The translations under genes and the position numbers were made by a program. Shown piece after piece: positions 1-8,285 of a DNA stretch of 64,000 nt (positions within the stretch are counted from its first letter, which is position 1; the number at the start of each line of letters is the position of its first letter). The DNA is from Acidobacteriota bacterium (GTDB taxonomy: Bacteria; Acidobacteriota; Polarisedimenticolia; Polarisedimenticolales; Polarisedimenticolaceae): the NCBI GenBank assembly GCA_029861955.1, contig JAOTYK010000002.1:62001-126000 (forward strand), given 5' to 3'. The notes beneath the pieces are model-generated. The model worked only from the letters and a program-made list of their open reading frames with translations. It was not told the DNA's origin and ran no database searches.

Positions 1-578
1 TCGTGCTGCTGATCGTCGCCGCATTCGGTGTCGTCGTTCCAGGAATCCTGGCCTGGGGATATCACGGGGCCGATGTGCGAGCGACGGTACGAAGACACGA
101 CACCCGGCCATCGTGGACCGATCGCTGTCCGGAGAGGATACTGCCACTGGCGATCGGGTGGTTCCTTCTGGCGGTCGTTAGTATCCCCACGCTCGGGCGA
201 CCCGCCGTTCCGTGGTTCGGACGCTATCTCGCCACGAATGCCGGTCGCGGTGTGACGCTGGCCGGAATCGTCGTCGCCGTCGCCCTGGCTGTTCTCTGCT
301 ATCGGCAAAAGCCGCTGGGATGGTGGGGTTCGCAGTTGACCCTTCTACTCGCGGGCGTCTCGACTCTGTGGACCATCGTGGCTCGCCCAGTCTCCGAGAT
401 GTACAAGGCGCTGGGTTACCCGGAGAGCGTCATCCCGATCCTGTCGGGATCTCATGCGACGACCCAGGGGCTGGCCGTCGCGACGGTGGCCCTGACCGTC
501 GCGGGCGTTGGCTACCTCTGGTGGATCCGCAAAGCCTTCAGACCCCATTCAGACGTATCCCCCGTCCTGCATCAGTAG
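1..578 (+). CDS. Membrane protein, C-terminal part (5' end outside window)
   Basis: The reading frame is open from the first bases of the window, so the gene probably starts upstream. The visible 190 or so residues hold about five hydrophobic segments (around residues 1-20, 48-66, 83-100, 107-125 and 153-172), separated by short charged loops, and end in a basic tail. This is an integral inner-membrane protein. I do not recognise the family; the spacing of helices could fit part of a cytochrome bd-type or other quinol-linked subunit, but no haem or quinone motif is visible, so no function is assigned. Its last 30 bases overlap the end of the convergent M29 peptidase gene. Confidence 0.6.
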   Translation, partial: VLLIVAAFGVVVPGILAWGYHGADVRATVRRHDTRPSWTDRCPERILPLAIGWFLLAVVSIPTLGRPAVPWFGRYLATNAGRGVTLAGIVVAVALAVLCYRQKPLGWWGSQLTLLLAGVSTLWTIVARPVSEMYKALGYPESVIPILSGSHATTQGLAVATVALTVAGVGYLWWIRKAFRPHSDVSPVLHQ

Positions 579-1673
579 GTCCTCGAGGATTCGTTCGACC
601 GTCGGGTCTTCGCGGGAGAGTGTCACCCGTCGAACCCGCACTCGCGGCTGGAGTTCCGGAAGATAGACCCGGTCGATATGAACGACCTTGTCGGGCGCGG
701 AGAAACTCTCCACACCCGTCGCCCCACCGAAATGGTCACTACGACCAAGCGCGAGATGCAGCCCCAGTTTCTCATCGAGGAGAATCTCCCCGATGGGTTG
801 GATCCCGTAGTCCCCGAGAACCCCAAGACCGAGCTCTGCGAGATTACGGTAACCCGGTTCGGCATCGAGATGACGCCTCTCGGCTGCGGCCACGGGTCCG
901 TCACCGACGACCTCGACGACCTGATTGCGTTCGAAACGGTAGTAGATCAACTCACCGTCGAGCTCCAGAGGCATCGTTCCGGTCGTTCGAGAACAATCGC
1001 CGTCACGCTCTCCTTCGTAAGGCACGATATACGTCTCGCCGGATGGAAGATTGCCCGCGATCCCCGCCTGGACCAGACGCCCGCTGCTCGATGTCGCTTC
1101 ACGGTGCCGAAGATCGAGACACAGGGTGTGATGAGTGCCTTCGACCTCGAAGATCAATTCAGCGGCATCGGCGACATCCAACCGAGCCTTGAGCGCTGCG
1201 CATCGTTGATCGATCTCGACGAAGTCCAGACGCAGCGCCGGGATCATGGCTTCACTGAATCCCGGCATCGTTGCCGCGCGAAACCCGAAACGACGTGCCG
1301 CCAACTTCATCGGTGCAGTCGCCGAAAACTCGGTCATGGCAATGAAAAGGGAGTGTGTCTTGAAAATCGTCTCGAACGACTCGCTCGGTCCGTCTTGTCC
1401 CTCTGAATCCGATCGGCGGGCGCTCTCCGGAAGATCCGCGTTGTTGCCGCGGACGTTCGGGAAACGAAATAGCGATACCGGCCCGAGTGACCGCTCCCGG
1501 GCCACCACCTTCAATTCGCGGTGCCATTCATCGGCCAGCTCTCGTCGTCGCCTCCACGCGGGATGGTCGGGTCTCGCCTCATCCGGCAGGTCCACCAGTA
1601 GCGCGATGCCATGATCTGATTCTTGCGGTGCAAACACCGTGTCTAGCAGGCGTCCCAGTTCAGCGGAATTCAC
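549..1673 (-). CDS. M29-family (aminopeptidase T-like) metallopeptidase
   Basis: A 374-residue protein resembling thermophilic metallo-aminopeptidases of family M29, which remove N-terminal residues using a two-metal centre. The family landmarks are in order: GNLPSGE followed by VPYEG, an AELGLG segment, HLALGRSDHFGG, and an HID pair near the C terminus. These would supply the usual Glu, Glu, His and His/Asp ligands. The GTG start at 1673 is chosen because GAGGAGG lies 6 bases upstream; a longer frame to 1802 would run into the divergent kinase gene and is arginine-rich and non-conserved. The related dihydroxypyridine dioxygenase NicX shares this fold, so the exact reaction is less certain than the family. 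Confidence 0.75.
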   Translation of the reverse strand: MNSAELGRLLDTVFAPQESDHGIALLVDLPDEARPDHPAWRRRRELADEWHRELKVVARERSLGPVSLFRFPNVRGNNADLPESARRSDSEGQDGPSESFETIFKTHSLFIAMTEFSATAPMKLAARRFGFRAATMPGFSEAMIPALRLDFVEIDQRCAALKARLDVADAAELIFEVEGTHHTLCLDLRHREATSSSGRLVQAGIAGNLPSGETYIVPYEGERDGDCSRTTGTMPLELDGELIYYRFERNQVVEVVGDGPVAAAERRHLDAEPGYRNLAELGLGVLGDYGIQPIGEILLDEKLGLHLALGRSDHFGGATGVESFSAPDKVVHIDRVYLPELQPRVRVRRVTLSREDPTVERILEDLLMQDGGYV

Positions 1674-1768
1674 GTCAACCCTCCTCCTCGCCGTGCGTTC
1701 GCAGCACCGTCGCGTGCCGGTTTGGGAGTATAATCGCATAAACGTCGGTCTGGAGCGGGGGTAACTCG

Positions 1769-4147
1769 GTGTCCACAAATCAGGCATTGACCCTCCCCGC
1801 AAGGCTCTTCAGTCGGGCGGTCATCATCGCCGGGATTGTCAGCGGCGCGTGGCAGATCGCACACGTCGATCCTCTCGGGGGGCACTGGACCGCCGTCCTC
1901 ATTCTTGGTGGCCTGGGCGCGTTGGCACCGCTGACCACGGTGCGGTACGTCAGTAAGTTGCCTACCGGGATCGCCCACCAGGTTTCGAGCACTTTCATCT
2001 ACGCCCTGCTGGCCGTCGCCAATCCGGGCATGGCATGTATCGCCGTGCTGATCGTCACCGTTTCGGATCAGGTGGTCTTCCGCCGAAACTTACTCCACGC
2101 CGCTTTCAACCTGGGGAATCTCTGGATCTCCCTTGGGGTCGCGAGCCTCGTTCGGCGGCTGCTCCTTCAGCAGACTTCCGGTGAACTGACGATCGCCCTC
2201 GCGCCTCTGGGTGCGGCCGTAGCGACGATGGTTGCGTTTGCTCTCGTCAATCACGCGTTGACGATCACAGTCGTCAGTCTCGTCAATCGAACCCCGATTC
2301 TTCTGCGAAAGTGGATCGCGATGGCGGGTGTCTACAACGAACTCCAGTGCCTGGTGTCCGGCCTGTCGATGGCGATCTTCTGGGTGATCCACCCCGCCCT
2401 CATCCTCTTGATCGCGCTGCCGGTTTTCGGGGTCAGCCTGCTGTTGGCGCGACTCGCGGGGAAGGAACGCAATCTGGAAGTCTCGGCCAGCGAACTCCAC
2501 TCGCTCCAGAACCTCGGGCTGGAACTTGGAAAGGAACTCGACGAAGACAGACTGGAGGAGGCCATCCTTCGAATTGCCTGTCAGGCGCTTGAGGCGCCCT
2601 CTGCACTTCTCGCCCTTCAAGATGAAGATCGGTCGGGGCTCCGCGTTACGGCCCACCGGGGCCTGAGTGCCCCGGCCCCGGATCGGCTGGAGGCGTCTCT
2701 AGAAGAACTGAGACTCCCGGAGAGCGGCGCGGCGCTACTGAGGGGAGAGAGGGAGATTCCGAAATCTCTCAGAACGATCGGAACATATTCGCCGTCCATG
2801 CTTGTCGCCGGCCTCACCATCCTCGACAGACCCGCGGGCATTCTCGTTCTTTCTCACGATTTCCAGCGCCGGAGTTTTGATCGAGATGATCTGGCACATC
2901 TGGAAACACTCGTTCGATTCATCAACGTCTCGCTATCCAACGCGCGATGGTTGGCCGATCGTCGCGAGCTCGAGAACCAGATCCGACAGAACGAGAAACT
3001 CTCCGCGCTCGGCATCATGGTCTCCGGCGTGGCACACGAACTCAACAATCCGCTTACCTCCATCATGGGCTACGCAGAACTGCTGTTGCCGGAAGAGGAC
3101 GACGGGCGTCGCCATGCGATGTTGAGCCGGATAGGAAGTGAATCGCGGCGGGCGGGAAAGATCGTCCAGAACCTATTGACGTTTTCACGGCGCCACAAAC
3201 CCGAACGATCCGCGGTCGATCTCAATCGCCTCTGCGACGAACTCGTCGAGTTTCGAGAGCACGAGATGAAGATCCGACATATCGAATTCGATCTTCGCCT
3301 TTCGCGGGATCTGCCGACGACGTTTGCCGACGCCCATCAGTTACAGCAGGTCTTGATCAACCTTGTCAGCAACGCAGAGCAGGCGATCGAGGATACGGGA
3401 CGGTCCGGCGTGATCTCGCTGGAAACCAGGACCCGCGGGAATACCATCCAGCTAGACGTGTCCGACGACGGTCCTGGTATGGCGACCGAGATTGCGGAGA
3501 ACGCCTTCTTGCCCTTCTTCACCACAAAGGAAGTCGGTCGCGGAACCGGCCTCGGGCTTTCGATCTGTTATGGAATCATTCAGGAACATGATGGGCATAT
3601 CGATGTGGACTCATCGGTAGAATCCGGGACGACGTTCCGAATTACGCTCCCGATCGTCGAGGCGGATGCTGCGCCGGTCGCCGTCAAGGAAGCCTCGACG
3701 ACTCCGCATACTCTCGCCTTCAGGGGCCGAATCCTGGTCGTCGATGACGAATCATCGATCTTGCAGGGTCTCTCAGACTTCTTCTTATCGGCAGGTTGGA
3801 CCGTGATCTCCGCGCGAAGCGGCGCGGAAGCCCTCGAAGCGGTCGATACGTTCGAGTTTGACGTCCTCGTCGTCGACCTGCGAATGCCGGGGATGGACGG
3901 CATTTCGTTCTATGAATGGCTGGGTAGAGTTCGTCCCGATCTCTTGTCGCGCGTGATCTTCACGACGCGCGACACCGGCAGTCCCACGACGACGGAGTTC
4001 CTGGCGTCGCTCGACAATCATGTGTTGATGAAACCATTCGAGATCGAAGATCTTGACCGGTTGATCGGTGGGATTGTGCGGTCGACGGGCGACCCTCCGA
4101 TCGGGCACGGATCGCATTCAAGGTTCAACGAGCCGAAGGCTCCCTGA
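1769..4147 (+). CDS. Hybrid sensor histidine kinase (membrane - GAF - HisKA - HATPase - REC)
   Basis: A 792-residue membrane sensor kinase. Residues 1-230 form about seven hydrophobic helices resembling MASE-type sensory modules. A GAF-like region spans roughly 245-395. The dimerisation domain has the H-box VAHELNNPLTS with phospho-acceptor His423. The ATPase domain shows the N box (NLVSNAEQA, near 531), DDGPGM and GTGLGLS. A C-terminal receiver domain (about 653-770) has the acidic pair DD, phospho-acceptor Asp703 in VVDLRMPGMDG and Lys755. A phosphorelay from His423 to Asp703 is expected. The start is a GTG, divergent from the peptidase gene. No DNA-binding output is fused and no cognate regulator is adjacent, so the partner is unknown. 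Confidence 0.9.
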   Translation: MSTNQALTLPARLFSRAVIIAGIVSGAWQIAHVDPLGGHWTAVLILGGLGALAPLTTVRYVSKLPTGIAHQVSSTFIYALLAVANPGMACIAVLIVTVSDQVVFRRNLLHAAFNLGNLWISLGVASLVRRLLLQQTSGELTIALAPLGAAVATMVAFALVNHALTITVVSLVNRTPILLRKWIAMAGVYNELQCLVSGLSMAIFWVIHPALILLIALPVFGVSLLLARLAGKERNLEVSASELHSLQNLGLELGKELDEDRLEEAILRIACQALEAPSALLALQDEDRSGLRVTAHRGLSAPAPDRLEASLEELRLPESGAALLRGEREIPKSLRTIGTYSPSMLVAGLTILDRPAGILVLSHDFQRRSFDRDDLAHLETLVRFINVSLSNARWLADRRELENQIRQNEKLSALGIMVSGVAHELNNPLTSIMGYAELLLPEEDDGRRHAMLSRIGSESRRAGKIVQNLLTFSRRHKPERSAVDLNRLCDELVEFREHEMKIRHIEFDLRLSRDLPTTFADAHQLQQVLINLVSNAEQAIEDTGRSGVISLETRTRGNTIQLDVSDDGPGMATEIAENAFLPFFTTKEVGRGTGLGLSICYGIIQEHDGHIDVDSSVESGTTFRITLPIVEADAAPVAVKEASTTPHTLAFRGRILVVDDESSILQGLSDFFLSAGWTVISARSGAEALEAVDTFEFDVLVVDLRMPGMDGISFYEWLGRVRPDLLSRVIFTTRDTGSPTTTEFLASLDNHVLMKPFEIEDLDRLIGGIVRSTGDPPIGHGSHSRFNEPKAP

Positions 4148-4153
4148 ATGTTC

Positions 4154-5959
4154 TCAGGATGGCATGTGCCGAGCGAGAAACGCTTCGAGAAGTCGATAAA
4201 ATTCGAAGCGATTCTCTTCGTTGGTAAACCCGTGTCCCTCGTCGTCCTTCACCAGGTACTCGACGTCGATACTGCGCTCCCGTAGAACGGCAACGATCTG
4301 ATCGGACTCTGCCTTGGGCACGCGAGGATCGTTAGCCCCCTGGGCCACAAGCAGGGGGCAGCGAATGTTGTCGACGTGAAAGAGTGGTGACGTCGCTCGT
4401 AATCGCTCTGCATCACGTTCGGGGTGACCCACCATCTCGTAAATCATCTCCAGGTAGGGCTTCCAGTACGGCGGGATCGACTCGATCCACGTGAAGATGT
4501 TGGAAACCCCCACGTACGAGACACCACACGCGTACAACTCCGGCGTCAGCGTAACCCCTGCCAACGCCGCGTACCCTCCATAACTGCCGCCGTAGATTGC
4601 GACCGCTTTCGGGTCGGTCGTACCACGGTCGACGGCCCACGCGACCGCATCGGATATGTCGTCCTGCATCGTCTTGCCCCATTCGCCGAACCCTTTTTCC
4701 ATGAAGGCTCGACCGAACCCTGCGGAGCCACGAAAGTTCATCTGAAGAACCGCGTATCCCCGATTGGCGAGAAACTGAATCTCTGGATTGAAGCCCCAGG
4801 AGTCGCGGTGCCAGGGTCCCCCGTGGGGTAAGACGATCGTCGGGAGAGGCCTGCCCCCCCCTTTTGCCGGAAGCGTCAGATACCCGGGAATCGTCAAACC
4901 GTCGCGAGCCGTGTACCGAATGGGCTCCATCGGCGCAAGCTGATCCGGGTCCAGCCATGGCGAAACGTCGAACAGTTTCTCTACCGTCATCTCGGTCGCA
5001 TCGACCAGATGGTAGCTTCCCAGGTCTCGATCCGTCCCGGAGTGAACGATAAACCGACTCTCGTCCTTGCTCTCGGACACGAGAGAGTTCTCACGATGGG
5101 GAAGTCGGCTATCGACAAGCGCCTGAACCTTCCCTCCTTCATCGTCAAAGAACACTCGCTCGATACGATCGGTCTCGAAGGCCACACCGAGGAGTCGTTT
5201 GTGGACTCTCGAGTAGATGAGGTTGGCAACATCAACTTCCGGGTGCTCGTAGATCAGCTCGGAGGGTGCGGAGTCTGCCGGATCGAAGACGAAGATAGCC
5301 GCCTTGTCCCGCTTCAGGTTACTGGTCACGTACAACCGCCGATTATCAAAGGTAAAGGCAAGCGGTCGGGCATATTCCTTGAAATCGTAGGAGGCAAGCT
5401 CTTTCCATGAATCTTGTTCGGACTCTCTGAACAAGAGTGACGAGTGAACTCCGTCGGTCGTCATCGCGGCACGCAATTGCCCGTTGTGATCGGTAATCCA
5501 GCTTTGAACGTTCCCCGGGTTCTCCGCAACGATCGTCAGGTCTCCCGTCACCACATTGAGTCGATGCACATCGAAGAGTTCCGGGACTCTCCGGTTCATC
5601 TGAACCAACACCTCGTCGTCGACATCCGGAAGGTCGTCCACGAGTTCGCACTTGACGCCATCGAAGGGTGTGAGATCGACGGGATTTCCGCCGTCATGAT
5701 CTACCGCGAAGAGGTGGTAGTTCTCGTCTCCTCCGGTATCACGCGCGTAGAGCAGACGCGTATCGCTAACCCAGGTGTACCCCGATAGGTCCCGATCCGT
5801 GACGGCCGTCACCCGCATCTCGGTTCCGTCCGTCAGATCGCGAGTGTAGATGTTGAGGCGGCGCTCGTACGGAGCCATCCAGGCGATCCGCTGCCCCCCA
5901 CAAGAAATGCGGACCACCGTTCGTTCTGGTTTTCGGAAGAAGCTTTCCAACGGAAGCAC
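4154..5959 (-). CDS. S9-family peptidase (acylaminoacyl-peptidase / prolyl oligopeptidase type)
   Basis: A 601-residue serine peptidase without an obvious signal peptide. Residues 1 to about 340 form a WD-like beta-propeller gate (repeated blades such as ITDHNGQL and TFDNRRLYV). Residues 340-601 form the alpha/beta-hydrolase domain. The nucleophile is Ser459 in GGSYGGYAALAG, the acid is Asp544 in GANDPRVP, and the base is His576 in DEGHGF. Such enzymes cleave acylated residues or short peptides from oligopeptides. The gene is the last of a closely spaced minus-strand run and begins 12 bases after the selenoprotein stop codon, so co-transcription is likely. The convergent kinase gene ends 6 bases away. 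Confidence 0.9.
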   Translation of the reverse strand: MLPLESFFRKPERTVVRISCGGQRIAWMAPYERRLNIYTRDLTDGTEMRVTAVTDRDLSGYTWVSDTRLLYARDTGGDENYHLFAVDHDGGNPVDLTPFDGVKCELVDDLPDVDDEVLVQMNRRVPELFDVHRLNVVTGDLTIVAENPGNVQSWITDHNGQLRAAMTTDGVHSSLLFRESEQDSWKELASYDFKEYARPLAFTFDNRRLYVTSNLKRDKAAIFVFDPADSAPSELIYEHPEVDVANLIYSRVHKRLLGVAFETDRIERVFFDDEGGKVQALVDSRLPHRENSLVSESKDESRFIVHSGTDRDLGSYHLVDATEMTVEKLFDVSPWLDPDQLAPMEPIRYTARDGLTIPGYLTLPAKGGGRPLPTIVLPHGGPWHRDSWGFNPEIQFLANRGYAVLQMNFRGSAGFGRAFMEKGFGEWGKTMQDDISDAVAWAVDRGTTDPKAVAIYGGSYGGYAALAGVTLTPELYACGVSYVGVSNIFTWIESIPPYWKPYLEMIYEMVGHPERDAERLRATSPLFHVDNIRCPLLVAQGANDPRVPKAESDQIVAVLRERSIDVEYLVKDDEGHGFTNEENRFEFYRLLEAFLARHMPS

Positions 5960-5971
5960 GATTAGATCCTC

Positions 5972-6526
5972 TTACCAATCGACCTCGGACTCGATCCCGA
6001 GACCGTCCGCGAGGCGATTGTAGTAGTTGAACATTGCGGTGACCTGAACGATGTCATGAATCGCCGGGTCGTCAAATCCCAGCCGCCGAAGACTGTCGAT
6101 GTCTCCCCCGTTCATCGACTGGGGGGAGTTCGTGAGTTTCACCGCGAACTCGAGCATGCCACGTTGCGCTTGATCAAGGTCGGCCTTTCGGAAGTCGACC
6201 ATGACGTCTGCGCATAGCTTCTCTGCGATAGTGGGGTCTTCGACCTCGGCCCGGAGATCGTCGGCGTGCGCTCTCGTTCAGTAAAAGCACGCATTTGCAT
6301 GCGAGACGACCGTGGCGATCAGTTCACGGTCCATCCGCCTCAAACCGTTTTCTTGACCAAACATGACCTCTCGGTAGAGTTGTGTCGAGGCCCGCAGGAC
6401 GTGCGGGCGCGGGCTCTGCAACCGGATAATATTGAAAACTCTCCCGGCCCTTCCGATCGCCGCGTCGTAGAGCCGCTTCAATAGCCCGTCGGCGTCCTCC
6501 GGCGCGACCGTCTTGATCCATGCCAT
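5972..6526 (-). CDS. AhpD-like peroxidase-related selenoprotein (CxxU), TGA decoded as selenocysteine
   Basis: Read with one in-frame TGA as selenocysteine, this gives a 184-residue protein of the peroxidase-related branch of the AhpD/carboxymuconolactone decarboxylase superfamily. The N-terminal part (MAWIKTVAPEDADG...) runs into ATVVSHANACFY, then TGA at codon 83, then TRAHADDLR. This is the family's CxxC-xxxH active site with the second Cys replaced: Cys80-Phe-Tyr-Sec83. After the TGA the family signature continues to the end (AMLEF-like segment, GFDDPAIHDIVQV, FNYYNRLADGLG). Splitting it gives two fragments that are not sensible alone. The ATG at 6526 has AAGGGG about 9 bases upstream. 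AhpD-like enzymes use the pair for thiol peroxidase or disulfide reductase chemistry. A sequencing error or recent nonsense mutation is the alternative. Confidence 0.8.
6241..6260 (-). promoter_or_regulatory. Putative bacterial SECIS hairpin
   Basis: On the minus strand the RNA CGAUCUC-CGGGCC-GAGGUCG forms a 7-bp stem (one G-U pair) with a 6-base loop. The loop begins 25 bases after the TGA and has a G at its second and third positions. Known bacterial SECIS elements lie within the coding region just downstream of UGA, with the apical loop roughly 16-37 bases away and a G among the first two loop bases; this hairpin meets both criteria. The hairpin lies wholly in the coding sequence. SelB binding is inferred. 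Confidence 0.65.
6278..6280 (-). other. In-frame TGA, predicted selenocysteine codon
   Basis: The TGA lies three codons after Cys80 of the AhpD-like gene, exactly where relatives carry the second cysteine of CxxC. The conserved His (TRAHADDL) follows four codons later in the same frame. A TGA at a catalytic Cys position, with homology continuing downstream, is the usual signature of a bacterial selenocysteine codon. Confidence 0.78.
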
Positions 6527-6551
6527 CGTTAGCGACCCCTTCTGACCGTCG

Positions 6552-7538
6552 TCATTGGCGTGTCGGAGAGATCTGAAACGTCGAGACGATTCTCTCGAAT
6601 CGTTGAAGATGCTCCTCGTACGTTTCAGTGTCCGTCTCGAATGAAAGCAGATAGGCCACGCCGAGATCGGCAATCCCGCGAAACTCGACAACTCGCGTTC
6701 GATCGCCTCCGTCGGATAGTCGACCCTTGACCCGAACTCCGTTGCAGCTACCCAGACGGGTCGCCTCGACGTCAAGCGGACCGACAAGTTCGACCCCGCG
6801 TCCACTTAATTCCTCCGTTACCCAGCTCGTGACGGTGTCTACGCCTCTCTTGCCGAACGCATCGCACGACAGCCGAGGTGAGATCGGACGACGTTGAAGC
6901 ACGACCTCGTCGCCACGTTGTCGATCGGTAGCTGATGGAGGCGTATCGAGCACCCGTTCGCGGCTGCCAAAGACGGTTGTACCGAGATGCGGTCCCTTTT
7001 CCCTCTGTTCGAAGGTTCGACGTACTCCGATCCACTGTTCGGGGATAGAGATGGCAAACTCTCGACCGCTACGATCGTACGGTACGTAGCCCGCAGGCGA
7101 ACGGTACTGAGCTGACTGGGTCTGTTTCAGTGCGATGCGAAGCGTCCGGTAGATCTCCTCGGTTCGCTGTCCATAGCCCATCCTGCGACCATCCCGGAAC
7201 CCGATCAGGTCTGGACTCTCCGGTGAACCAACCCACAACAGGACCCAGTCCGTGTCCACGTCACCACGCATCTTGCCGATGAAGATGCCGTGAACCGTGT
7301 CGAGAGCCAGGGTGAAAGACTCCTTGCGCGCCACGTAATCGAAAGAACTCTCGGAGATTGTCAGATCGCCTCGGCTCTTGGCGCCTACAACGCCCCGCTT
7401 GCGCTCTGTTCGATACCAGACCTGTTCGATGGTCAACGGTAGATTCAGGGTTTCGTCCGGTTCCTCTGCGTGAATCGCGGGTGCCGGCAGCGCGAGGCCC
7501 AGGCTGATACCAACGACGAGGACGACAGTCCATCTCAT
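6552..7538 (-). CDS. Secreted protein with DcrB/PsbP-like C-terminal region, function unknown
   Basis: A 328-residue protein with a clear signal peptide (MRWTVVLVVGISLGLALPAPAIHA). The middle is variable. The C-terminal 150 residues, starting near YDRSGREFAISIPEQW and ending FERIVSTFQI, resemble the DcrB/PsbP-like fold: an opening with a strand-like 'IPEQW' and a closing helix 'hLqrFErIvsTF'. That match is from pattern only. Its ATG overlaps the last four bases of the upstream RNA methyltransferase gene (ATGA), and the selenoprotein gene starts 25 bases downstream, so all three are probably translated from one mRNA. It may be a periplasmic stress or lipid-associated protein, but nothing in the sequence fixes a role. 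Confidence 0.7.
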   Translation of the reverse strand: MRWTVVLVVGISLGLALPAPAIHAEEPDETLNLPLTIEQVWYRTERKRGVVGAKSRGDLTISESSFDYVARKESFTLALDTVHGIFIGKMRGDVDTDWVLLWVGSPESPDLIGFRDGRRMGYGQRTEEIYRTLRIALKQTQSAQYRSPAGYVPYDRSGREFAISIPEQWIGVRRTFEQREKGPHLGTTVFGSRERVLDTPPSATDRQRGDEVVLQRRPISPRLSCDAFGKRGVDTVTSWVTEELSGRGVELVGPLDVEATRLGSCNGVRVKGRLSDGGDRTRVVEFRGIADLGVAYLLSFETDTETYEEHLQRFERIVSTFQISPTRQ

Positions 7539-8233
7539 GATTCTCCTCGCTCCCCTGGATCCACCGACGAGGTCGCTCTTGATCGAAGCGAGAGCCCCGC
7601 CGAATACGCCGCTATACCGAACGCGACGGCCACATTGAAAGAATTCTTCACTCCGATCATCGGGATGGAGACCAGGCGTGGTTTCGAATGCATTATCTCG
7701 ATGCTAACACCCGCTACTTCGTTACCTACGACTAGACATACCCGTTTCGGCCAATCGAACTCGTCGACGGTGGCCGACGCCTCGTTCTCAAGTGCGACGG
7801 GAGTATAACCGGCGGCCATCGCGTGCTTGAGCGCGCTCTCTGGATAGGCGTGGTAATCCCATGAAAGGGCTCGCTCCGCGCCGAGAGCGGTCTTGGCAAT
7901 ATCCGGGCGCGGAGGAGTCGCGGTGATTCCGCAGAGGTATACGTGGCGGACTCCGCAGCCATCGGCGGTTCTAAAAATCGAACCAACGTTCCACGCACTG
8001 CGAATGTTGTCCAGGAGAACGACGAACTCGAGTCTCTCGATACCCGGCGTCGGCTCACCGGCACTCCCCTGGATCAGCGTCTCCTGGTCCCTCAGTCGAT
8101 CGTCGACCTCTGGCGATCGAGCGGTCATCCGAACCCCACACGTCGGACAGGTCGTGCTTCGGCCCAACTTTCGGGCCGGGACCCTAAAGTGATGATGGCA
8201 GCCGTCGGCGGGGCATCGAACCTGAACATCCAC
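7535..8233 (-). CDS. SpoU/TrmH-family RNA 2'-O-methyltransferase with N-terminal zinc ribbon
   Basis: A 232-residue SPOUT methyltransferase. The three knot motifs are present: LDNIRSAWNVGSIFRTADG (motif 1, near residues 76-94), VCLVVGNEVAGVS (motif 2) and SIPMIGVKNSFNVAVAFGI (motif 3). These methylate a ribose 2'-OH in tRNA or rRNA using SAM. The unusual part is residues 1-40, where paired cysteines (CPADGC, then CPTCG) form a small MJ0042-like zinc ribbon that most TrmH-type enzymes lack; it may contribute RNA binding. The start is a GTG, with GGAG about 11 bases upstream. It overlaps the next gene by four bases. Confidence 0.88.
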   Translation of the reverse strand: MDVQVRCPADGCHHHFRVPARKLGRSTTCPTCGVRMTARSPEVDDRLRDQETLIQGSAGEPTPGIERLEFVVLLDNIRSAWNVGSIFRTADGCGVRHVYLCGITATPPRPDIAKTALGAERALSWDYHAYPESALKHAMAAGYTPVALENEASATVDEFDWPKRVCLVVGNEVAGVSIEIMHSKPRLVSIPMIGVKNSFNVAVAFGIAAYSAGLSLRSRATSSVDPGERGES

Positions 8234-8285
8234 TCGTTACAACTCCGTCGCTAAAGTTCCATTGTGACGAAGTGAGCGGATGCAA

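Noticed and set aside
5972-6202. Stand-alone 76-residue gene
   Set aside because: It is the C-terminal part of the AhpD-like protein; it lacks a ribosome-binding site and the active site, and is better explained by TGA read-through.
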